Shown: positions 1 through 5,053 of the stretch, in pieces
Layout: every line of letters starts with the position of its first letter
How positions within the stretch are numbered: position 1 is the stretch's first letter
Source: Roseovarius sp.
Lineage (GTDB): Bacteria > Pseudomonadota > Alphaproteobacteria > Rhodobacterales > Rhodobacteraceae
Direction: 5' to 3'
Length of the DNA: 5,053 nt
Assembly (NCBI GenBank): GCA_023260815.1
Contig: JALQUE010000209.1
Coordinates: 1-5,053 of the forward strand
Translations under genes and position numbers: made by a program
The notes under the pieces: model-generated
What the model was told of the DNA's origin: nothing
The model's input: only the letters and a program-made list of their open reading frames with translations
Databases searched by the model: none

Positions 1-656
1 ACGATGACCCCATCACGCTTGAGCGCCGAAATCTGCCGGCTGACCGTCTCAAGCGTCAGGCCCAGGTAATCGGCCATCGCTTCACGGGTCAGCGGCAGGT
101 CGAACACCATCGGCCCTGTCCGAACCGCCATATTGATCGCGGCATCGCGGCGCGCGATGATCGACAGAAGGCTCGCAATCTTCTCGCGGGCGGTCTTGCG
201 CCCTAACACCAGCATCCATTCGCGGGCGGCATCCAGCTCGTCCAGCGTCATCTCAAGCAGGCGTTGCGCGATATGCGGTGTCCGGTTCAGCATGTCCTCG
301 AAGGGCTGCTTGCGGAAGCAGCACATCACCAGATCGGTTGTGGCGACCACGTCATAGGCCGCCGTGATGCGCCCCGGACGACCCACGAAGTCACTCGGCA
401 GCAAAAGCCCGACCATCTGGGTGCGACCATCCTCCATCGCCTGGGTCAGCGTGGCAATGCCCGAAACGACCGATCCGACGAAGTCCATCTTGTCACCGGC
501 CCAGATAACGGTCTGGCCGGCTTCGAAATTTCGGTAATATTTGATCTGGTCCAGCCGCTCCAGCTCGTCGGCTTCGCACCGAGCGCAGACGGCACGGTGC
601 CGGATCGGGCAATCACCGCATTCCCGCGGGATGGCCTTGGTGTCTTCGTTGAGCAT
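1..656 (-). CDS. fnrL: FnrL-type Crp/Fnr oxygen-sensing transcription regulator (3' end cut by window edge)
   Basis: This is a cytoplasmic regulator that senses oxygen through a labile [4Fe-4S] cluster and, when anaerobic, dimerises and binds FNR boxes. The reverse strand reads 218 full codons from ATG at 656. The N-terminus carries C13-x2-C16-x7-C24-x2-C27, followed by a cyclic-nucleotide-binding-like beta-barrel (about 40-130) with a Cys pair at 112-113, probably containing the fourth cluster ligand. A long dimerisation helix (about 130-170) and a winged helix-turn-helix (from about 187) follow. The recognition helix contains ETVSR (203-207), matching the ExxSR of E. coli FNR that reads TTGAT. 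FGRPGR-like and FRKQPF blocks are typical of Rhodobacterales FnrL. ATG 656 is the only usable start: in-frame codons upstream run to a TAG with no ATG, GTG or TTG. A modest GAAGAGAA ribosome site lies 5 nt before it. About 30 C-terminal residues are missing because the window ends. It is divergent from hemN, with an FNR box 19 bp upstream of its start codon, which suggests autoregulation. Confidence 0.93.
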   Translation of the reverse strand, partial: MLNEDTKAIPRECGDCPIRHRAVCARCEADELERLDQIKYYRNFEAGQTVIWAGDKMDFVGSVVSGIATLTQAMEDGRTQMVGLLLPSDFVGRPGRITAAYDVVATTDLVMCCFRKQPFEDMLNRTPHIAQRLLEMTLDELDAAREWMLVLGRKTAREKIASLLSIIARRDAAINMAVRTGPMVFDLPLTREAMADYLGLTLETVSRQISALKRDGVI

Positions 657-724
657 GGCGGTTCTCTTCAAAGTGTTGATCTGAATCAAGGCGGTTCCTA
701 TCGACCTACCATAACGCTTGGCGC
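657..724. promoter_or_regulatory. Divergent promoter region between fnrL and hemN
   Basis: The 68-bp gap must hold the start-proximal control elements of both divergent genes. The only strong element is the FNR box at 676-689. For hemN, a class II FNR promoter (box centred near -41.5) would start transcription near 724. A partial match to a -10 element, CATAAC at 710-715, sits at a fitting distance. I see no convincing -35 hexamer, as expected for an activator-dependent promoter. There is no Shine-Dalgarno-like purine run upstream of the hemN ATG. On the fnrL side, TATGGT (complement of 712-717) is a weak -10 candidate. Promoter positions are inferences; only the gap and box are read directly. 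Confidence 0.6.
676..689. promoter_or_regulatory. FNR/FnrL box, perfect palindrome TTGATctgaATCAA
   Basis: The sequence TTGAT-N4-ATCAA matches the FNR consensus at every half-site base. The centre lies between 682 and 683, about 42 bp upstream of the hemN ATG and 26 bp upstream of the fnrL ATG. It suits activation of hemN at low oxygen. On the fnrL side it probably overlaps or follows the promoter, where a bound dimer would repress. The ExxSR recognition helix encoded next door (fnrL) is the type that reads this half-site. Confidence 0.93.
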
Positions 725-2080
725 ATGGTTACGAAAGCACAACTCGCCACATTGGGGCTGTTTGACGCAAAGGTACCGCGTTACACCAGCTATCCGACGG
801 CACCTCATTTCGGGCGCGACATCGGCGCCGGGGATTTCATCCGCTGGATCCAAGCGATTCCGCAAGGCTCGAAGATATCGCTTTACGTGCATGTTCCGTT
901 CTGTCGGCGCCTGTGCTGGTTCTGCGCCTGCCGAACCCAGGGCACACAAACCGACAAGCCGGTCATCGCCTATCTCGAAACCCTGAAGACCGAATTGCAG
1001 ATGTTGGGCACATACCTGCCCCGCGGCGTGCAATTGTCTCGCCTGCACTGGGGCGGCGGCACACCGACCCTGCTTCAGCCGGCGATGATGCAGGAACTGG
1101 CCGAGGCCATCAAGAAGATCGCTCCCTTCACCGATGACACCGAATTCTCGGTCGAAATCGACCCCAACGAGATCGACGGCCCCCGCCTCGATGCACTGGC
1201 GGCCGCGGGAATGAACCGCGCCTCGATCGGCGTGCAGGATTTCAACGAAGACATCCAGCGCTCGATCGGCAGGCTTCAGGGCTATGACATCACCAAATGG
1301 GCCGCCGACGAGATCCGCGCCCGCGGCGTCGCCAGCCTGAATGCCGATATCCTTTACGGCCTGCCCCATCAAAGCAAGGCGCGGATCACCGAAAGCGTGC
1401 AGAAGCTTTTGTCGCTCAATCCCGACCGCGTCGCACTTTACGGGTATGCCCATGTGCCGTGGATGGCCAAGCGCCAGCAGATGTTGCCGTCGGACGCGCT
1501 TCCCACCCCCGAAGAACGGCTGGAACTTTACGAAACCGCCCGCCGCCTGTTTCTGTGGGACAATTACGCCGAGATCGGGATCGATCATTTCGCCACGCAA
1601 GACGACGGCCTGACCACCGCCCTCAAGGCCGGACGGCTGCGGCGCAACTTTCAGGGCTATACCGACGATACCGCCGATGTGCTGATCGGTGTCGGCGCGT
1701 CCTCGATCTCGAAATTCCCGCAAGGCTTTGCCCAGAATGCGCCCGCCACCGGCGCACATACCGGGGCGATCCGCGAGGGCCGGTTCCCTACCTCCCGCGG
1801 CCATGCGTTCAGCGACGAAGACCGCCTGCGCAGCCGGATGATCGAACAACTGATGTGCGAATTCCGCATCGACGCCGCCGAGATGTCGGACACGTTCGGC
1901 GTCAGCCCGCAGCGCATCCGCAAGATGCTTGATGCAGGCGCCGCACCGTTCAACGGCCTTGTGAAAGTCGATGACAGCGGCCTGAATGTCCCGCCCAAAG
2001 CAAGGGCACTGACGCGCATGATCGCCCGCAGCTTCGACGCCTATGAACTGAGCAAGGCCGGCCACAGTTCGGCCATCTGA
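725..2080 (+). CDS. hemN: Oxygen-independent coproporphyrinogen III dehydrogenase (radical SAM)
   Basis: It converts coproporphyrinogen III to protoporphyrinogen IX by two oxidative decarboxylations of propionate side chains, the anaerobic counterpart of HemF, in the cytoplasm. The protein has 451 residues, against 457 for E. coli HemN. The N-terminal block PRYTSYPT (18-25) is a HemN hallmark. The radical SAM cluster motif is C60-x3-C64-x2-C67-x-C69; the fourth Cys (CxC) separates true HemN from HemW-like chaperones. Further conserved parts are WGGGTPT (109-115), E144 in VEIDPNE, GVQDF with Q171, and D208 in NADILYGLP (the last three aligning with SAM-binding residues in the E. coli enzyme). 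A C-terminal HemN_C-type helical segment runs from about 375. ATG 725 is the first in-frame start; a TGA lies upstream at 677-679 inside the FNR box. The mRNA leader has no visible ribosome site. It is expected to be induced by FnrL at low oxygen and to head an operon with the gene at 2086. Confidence 0.95.
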   Translation: MVTKAQLATLGLFDAKVPRYTSYPTAPHFGRDIGAGDFIRWIQAIPQGSKISLYVHVPFCRRLCWFCACRTQGTQTDKPVIAYLETLKTELQMLGTYLPRGVQLSRLHWGGGTPTLLQPAMMQELAEAIKKIAPFTDDTEFSVEIDPNEIDGPRLDALAAAGMNRASIGVQDFNEDIQRSIGRLQGYDITKWAADEIRARGVASLNADILYGLPHQSKARITESVQKLLSLNPDRVALYGYAHVPWMAKRQQMLPSDALPTPEERLELYETARRLFLWDNYAEIGIDHFATQDDGLTTALKAGRLRRNFQGYTDDTADVLIGVGASSISKFPQGFAQNAPATGAHTGAIREGRFPTSRGHAFSDEDRLRSRMIEQLMCEFRIDAAEMSDTFGVSPQRIRKMLDAGAAPFNGLVKVDDSGLNVPPKARALTRMIARSFDAYELSKAGHSSAI

Positions 2081-2086
2081 GGCCGA
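2069..2086 (+). repeat. Small hairpin across the hemN stop and the next start codon
   Basis: TCGGCC (2069-2074) and GGCCGA (2081-2086) form a perfect 6-bp GC-rich stem with a 6-nt loop that contains the hemN stop codon TGA. The right arm covers the spacer, part of the weak GAGG ribosome site (2079-2082) and the A of the next ATG. An upstream copy of GGCCG (2056-2060) can pair with the same left arm, giving an alternative hairpin. The inverted repeat is read directly; a role in translational coupling is an inference, and such short GC stems can occur by chance in DNA this GC-rich. Confidence 0.4.
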
Positions 2087-3003
2087 TGCGCATCGCCACG
2101 TTCAACGTCCAGTCGCTGCGCTTGCGCGGCGACCGGTTGAGCGGGGCGCATGACGATGACACGCCCGAACGCGCCGATCCCGCGCTCGATCATCGCGACA
2201 GGCGGCTGACAGCCCAGGTGATCCGCAAGCTGGATGCCGATGTGCTGGCCCTCCAAGAGGTATTCGACAGCGCCACTCTGGATCACTTCCACGACCAGTA
2301 CCTGATCCCCGCCAAGGTGCCGCCCTATCCTCATCGCATCTGCCTGCCCGGCAATGACGGGCGCGGCTTGGATATCGCCCTTCTGTCGCGCATCGCCCCG
2401 CGCGACGTGGTCAGCCATGCCAGCCTGTGCCCTGCCGATCTTGGGTTGACCGTGCCACCGGGATTACGCGCCGAAACGCCGATTTTCCGGCGCGATTGCC
2501 TCCGGGTCGAGTTGGCCTCGCTCACGCTTTTCCTGGTGCATTTCAAGGCGCCCTACCCAGATCCAGATGCCGCCAGACCGGTCCGCGCGCTCGAAGCGGC
2601 CGCCCTGCGCGCCCTGATCGACGCCCGGTTCGACGACCCGGCCCGCGCCATGTGGCTGATCCTTGGCGATCTCAATGACCCTTGGGATGCACAGGCCCCC
2701 CCGGCGACGGCCCCTGTCCTGCCGCCTTTTTCGGTCAATCTGATGGACAGGGTGCCCCAGAACGCACGCTGGTCCTATCACGACGCCTGGTCAGACCGAT
2801 ACGGTCGCCCCGATCAGATCCTCGCCAGCCCGGCACTGGCCCGCGCCTGTCCCGATGCCACACCACACATCCTGCGCCATGGCATGGCGCTCGAAGCCTC
2901 TCGCAACCTTGGCCCGCATTTCCCGGACGTGGGCCGCCACCGCCCCCATGCCAGCGATCACGCGGCGCTCGTCATCGATATCGGCACGGCGCCAGCCGGC
3001 TAG
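2086..3003 (+). CDS. Endonuclease/exonuclease/phosphatase (EEP) fold family protein, substrate unknown
   Basis: A 305-residue protein of the Mg-dependent DNase I/exonuclease III/inositol phosphatase superfamily. The catalytic layout is intact: N7 in TFNVQSL, E58 in LALQEV (metal ligand), GLDIALLSR (94-102), H152 in FLVHFKAP, D195 and N197 in LILGDLND, the PDQILAS strand near 245-251, and D291-H292 in the C-terminal SDHAALVID. It should therefore be an active phosphodiesterase or phosphomonoesterase, but the superfamily acts on DNA, RNA, phospholipids and inositol phosphates, and nothing here selects among them. No signal peptide is visible: the first strand begins at residue 3, so it is probably cytoplasmic. 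A hydrophilic, Asp/Arg-rich insertion (about 14-42) separates the first strand from the Glu motif. ATG 2086 lies 5 bp after the hemN stop with a weak GAGG only 3 nt away, suggesting reinitiation by ribosomes leaving hemN and shared FnrL control. Confidence 0.85.
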   Translation: MRIATFNVQSLRLRGDRLSGAHDDDTPERADPALDHRDRRLTAQVIRKLDADVLALQEVFDSATLDHFHDQYLIPAKVPPYPHRICLPGNDGRGLDIALLSRIAPRDVVSHASLCPADLGLTVPPGLRAETPIFRRDCLRVELASLTLFLVHFKAPYPDPDAARPVRALEAAALRALIDARFDDPARAMWLILGDLNDPWDAQAPPATAPVLPPFSVNLMDRVPQNARWSYHDAWSDRYGRPDQILASPALARACPDATPHILRHGMALEASRNLGPHFPDVGRHRPHASDHAALVIDIGTAPAG

Positions 3004-3055
3004 ACTGCGCGACACCCGGGTTTTCACCACCCCAAGGACAAGCCCCGACACGATC

Positions 3056-4645
3056 TCAGGCCGACACGTCCATCGCCGCCTGCAGCAAGGTCTTGGCGTA
3101 TGCGGTCTGTGGCCGTTCAAACAGGTCCTCGGCGGTGCCGTATTCCACGATATCGCCCTGTTTCATCACCGCCACCCGATGGCTCATCGCGCGCACCACG
3201 GTCAGATCATGGCTGATGAACAGATAGGCCAGACCGTATTTCACCTGCAAACGGCGCAGCAGATCGACGATCTGCACCTGCACCGTCATGTCGAGCGCCG
3301 ATGTCGGCTCGTCCAGCACGACCATCTTGGGCCTCAGGATCATGGCGCGGGCGATCGCGATGCGCTGCCGCTGCCCCCCGGAAAACTCATGCGGGTAGCG
3401 ATCCATCGTGACCGGATCAAGATCCACCTCCTGCATCACCTCGGCCACCAGTTCGCGCACCGGGCGGCCACCGGGATTGCCGTGAACCCCCAACCCCTCG
3501 GCGATAATCTGCTCGCAGGTCATGCGCGGGCTCAGACTTCCGAAAGGATCCTGAAACACGATCTGCATGTCCCGCCGCCTGCGGCGCAGCGCCCGTGTCG
3601 ACCAGCCATGCACATTCTCACCGTCAAAGGTGATGCCGCCCTCCGACTGGATCAGCCGCATGATCGCCAGCGCCAGCGTCGTCTTGCCCGACCCGCTTTC
3701 GCCCACCACACCAAGCGTCTCTCCGGCGCGCACACTGATCGTGGCCGCATTGACCGCCTTCACGTGGCCCACCGTGCGCCGCAAAAAGCCCTTCTGGATC
3801 GGGAACCACACGCGCAACGCCTCGGTGTGCACCACCTCTCGGGCCTCTTGGGGCACCGGCTCTGGCCGTCCCGAAGGGCGCGCGGCCAGCAGCTTCTGGG
3901 TATAGGGATGCTGCGGGTTGTCGAAAATCTCGCGCACCGGCCCGCTTTCCACGATGCGACCATCCTTCATGACACAGACCTTGTCGGCAATCCGCGACAC
4001 CACGTTCAGATCATGGGTAATGAACAACAGCCCCATGCCCTCTTCGCGCTTCAGCTCGGCCAGCAACTCAAGGATCTGCGCCTGGATGGTGACATCCAGC
4101 GCCGTGGTCGGCTCGTCGGCGATCAGGATGTCGGGCTTGTTGGCCAGCGCCATGGCGATCATCACCCGCTGACGCTGCCCGCCCGACAATTGATGCGGAT
4201 AGGCCGTCAGCCGGCTTTCCGCGTCCCTTATCCCCACGCGCTCCAGCAACTCCACGATACGCGCGCGCGCTTCGGCCCCGGTCAGACCCTGATGCAGCTC
4301 CAGACTTTCGGTGATCTGCTTTTCCAGCGTGTGCAGCGGGTTGAGGCTGGTCATAGGCTCCTGAAAGATGAAGCTGATGTCATTGCCCCGCACCTTGCGC
4401 AGGCGTTTATCTGGGGCGCCGATCATCTCCTGCCCGTCATAGGTGACGCTGCCCTCGACCTGCGCCGACGCGCCCAGCAACGACACCGTGCTCAACGCCG
4501 TGACAGATTTGCCCGACCCCGATTCGCCCACCAGCGCCACCGTCTCGCCCCGGTCCACCGTGAACGACACTCCATGCACCGCCTGCACGATCCGCCCATC
4601 CTGCCGAAACCCGACCTTCAGATCCGTCACCGTCAACACACTCAT
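3056..4645 (-). CDS. yejF: YejF-type double ATP-binding protein of a peptide ABC importer
   Basis: Cytoplasmic ATPase subunit that powers a YejABEF-type importer; 529 residues, the same length as E. coli YejF. Two full nucleotide-binding domains are fused. The first has Walker A GESGSGKS (40-47), Q-loop Q95, signature LSGGQ (153-157), Walker B with D177-E178 and H-loop H211. A peptide-transporter-type linker (NPQHPYTQKLL, 243-253) follows. The second has Walker A GESGSGKT (315-322), Q365, FSGGQ (421-425), D445-E446 and H479. All catalytic residues are present in both halves, so both sites should hydrolyse ATP. I chose ATG 4645 because its A, T and G overlap the yejE stop as ATGA, a GAGGAAG ribosome site sits 8 nt upstream, and the ATPase fold starts at residue 3; a longer in-frame reading to 4750 runs inside yejE and is not needed. 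It ends the operon, converging on the gene at 2086-3003. Confidence 0.93.
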   Translation of the reverse strand: MSVLTVTDLKVGFRQDGRIVQAVHGVSFTVDRGETVALVGESGSGKSVTALSTVSLLGASAQVEGSVTYDGQEMIGAPDKRLRKVRGNDISFIFQEPMTSLNPLHTLEKQITESLELHQGLTGAEARARIVELLERVGIRDAESRLTAYPHQLSGGQRQRVMIAMALANKPDILIADEPTTALDVTIQAQILELLAELKREEGMGLLFITHDLNVVSRIADKVCVMKDGRIVESGPVREIFDNPQHPYTQKLLAARPSGRPEPVPQEAREVVHTEALRVWFPIQKGFLRRTVGHVKAVNAATISVRAGETLGVVGESGSGKTTLALAIMRLIQSEGGITFDGENVHGWSTRALRRRRRDMQIVFQDPFGSLSPRMTCEQIIAEGLGVHGNPGGRPVRELVAEVMQEVDLDPVTMDRYPHEFSGGQRQRIAIARAMILRPKMVVLDEPTSALDMTVQVQIVDLLRRLQVKYGLAYLFISHDLTVVRAMSHRVAVMKQGDIVEYGTAEDLFERPQTAYAKTLLQAAMDVSA

Positions 4646-5053
4646 TCGAAGGTCTTCCTCGGATCGAACGCGTCGCGCACCCCTTCGAAGATGAAGACCA
4701 GCAACGACAGCATGATTGCAAAGGCGAAGAACGCCGTGAACGCCAGCCACGGCGCCTGCAGGTTCTGCTTGGCCTGCAACGTCAGCTCTCCCAGGCTGGG
4801 CGAACTTGACGGCAGACCGAAGCCCAGAAAATCCAGCCCCGCCAAGAGCGAGATCGTGCCGGTAATCACGAACGGCAACATGGTCAGCGTCGCCACCATC
4901 GCATTGGGCAGCATGTGGCGGAACATGATCGTCAGATTGCTCACGCCAAGCGCCTTGGCCGCGCGCACATATTCAAGGTTGCGCGCCCTCAGGAACTCGG
5001 CCCGCACCACGCCCACCAGCGCCATCCAACCGAACAGGACGGTGATCGCCACC
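4642..5053 (-). CDS. yejE: YejE-type permease of a peptide ABC importer (5' part outside window)
   Basis: The C-terminal 136 residues of an inner-membrane permease; the E. coli protein is roughly 340 residues, so more than half lies beyond the window. The reading frame is open to the window edge, and the GTG at 5052 is an internal Val codon, not a start. Visible parts are a transmembrane segment (visible residues 1-16), then the cytoplasmic EAA coupling loop with RAAKALG and RHMLPNAM (30-51), which docks on the ATPase. Next come a hydrophobic stretch ending in LDFLGFGLP (about 52-80), SPSLGELTLQ, and a last transmembrane segment (about 107-123), closing with VRDAFDPRKTFE. The LDFLGFGLP...SPSLGEL and RDAFDP blocks are characteristic of YejE rather than of DppC/OppC. 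It heads directly into yejF with a 4-bp overlap. The partner genes yejA (binding protein) and yejB are expected further upstream on the same strand, but are not visible here. Confidence 0.9.
   Translation of the reverse strand, partial: VAITVLFGWMALVGVVRAEFLRARNLEYVRAAKALGVSNLTIMFRHMLPNAMVATLTMLPFVITGTISLLAGLDFLGFGLPSSSPSLGELTLQAKQNLQAPWLAFTAFFAFAIMLSLLVFIFEGVRDAFDPRKTFE
4654..4660 (-). promoter_or_regulatory. Ribosome binding site of yejF inside yejE
   Basis: The reverse strand reads GAGGAAG, 8 nt before ATG 4645. It lies within the last codons of yejE and supports ATG 4645 as the yejF start. Combined with the ATGA overlap (4642-4645) it implies translational coupling of permease and ATPase. 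Confidence 0.8.

Noticed and set aside
540..553. A second FNR-like half-site (TTGAT) inside fnrL.
   Set aside because: Only the left half-site is present; the expected ATCAA partner reads as TCCAG, and the site is in coding sequence.
264..986. A 240-codon plus-strand open frame crossing fnrL, the divergent promoter and the start of hemN.
   Set aside because: It covers the antisense of FnrL, the FNR box and a second frame of hemN, with no recognisable domain. Open frames of this size are common in GC-rich DNA.
698..2065. A 455-codon open frame on the minus strand opposite hemN.
   Set aside because: It lies antisense to a hemN with every conserved motif, its translation resembles no family and is rich in the residues expected from mirrored high-GC codons, and it would run through the FNR-box-side promoter. 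It is a shadow frame.
3004..3055. Possible bidirectional terminator between the convergent EEP and yejF genes.
   Set aside because: I found no GC-rich inverted repeat followed by a T-run on either strand in these 52 bp. Termination may be factor-dependent or lie inside the opposing gene.
4646..4750. A 35-codon in-frame extension of YejF upstream of 4645.
   Set aside because: It lies wholly inside yejE in another frame, and the ribosome site plus ATGA overlap and the domain start favour ATG 4645.
5050..5052. GTG as a possible start of the permease gene.
   Set aside because: The protein from there lacks the N-terminal half of YejE and begins inside a transmembrane segment; the codon is an internal valine and the gene continues beyond the window.
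1..5053. CRISPR arrays, insertion sequences, tRNA/rRNA genes, riboswitches.
   Set aside because: No direct repeat series, transposase, terminal inverted repeats or RNA-gene signatures were seen; the window is nearly filled by five ordinary coding genes of similar GC character.

Overview
The window looks like a piece of a GC-rich alphaproteobacterial chromosome, most likely Rhodobacterales (Rhodobacter/Roseobacter type). The FnrL-type regulator, the HemN variant with a WFCAC iron-sulfur motif and the strong GC bias of third codon positions all point there. This assignment comes from remembered family features, not from a database search. The window is almost fully coding: five protein genes, two of them cut by the window edges. 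I see no RNA gene, mobile element or CRISPR array.

Left part (1-3003), an oxygen-response module. A partial fnrL gene (minus strand, 1-656) is divergent from hemN (plus strand, 725-2080). The 68-bp gap between them holds one perfect FNR box, TTGATctgaATCAA, at 676-689. FnrL is an oxygen-labile iron-sulfur Crp/Fnr regulator. HemN is the oxygen-independent coproporphyrinogen III dehydrogenase of heme (and, where present, bacteriochlorophyll) synthesis. The box is placed to activate hemN when oxygen is low and possibly to let FnrL limit its own expression. Five bases after hemN comes a gene for an endonuclease/exonuclease/phosphatase (EEP)-fold protein of unknown substrate (2086-3003). It is probably co-transcribed and translationally coupled to hemN. 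A small GC hairpin (2069-2086) spans the hemN stop and the next start.

Right part (3056-5053, minus strand), a peptide-uptake ABC transporter. The 3' end of yejE (inner-membrane permease) overlaps yejF (double ATP-binding protein, 529 residues) by four bases (ATGA). This is the distal end of a yejABEF-type operon, which in other bacteria imports microcin C, antimicrobial peptides or muropeptides. It converges on the hemN-EEP operon across a 52-bp gap with no convincing terminator. It shows no visible functional link to the oxygen-response module.

Nothing in the window looks like a wholly new system. The observations most worth following are the regulatory geometry of the shared FNR box (including a predicted very short hemN leader), the uncharacterised EEP protein tied to anaerobic heme synthesis, and the stop/start hairpin between those two genes.
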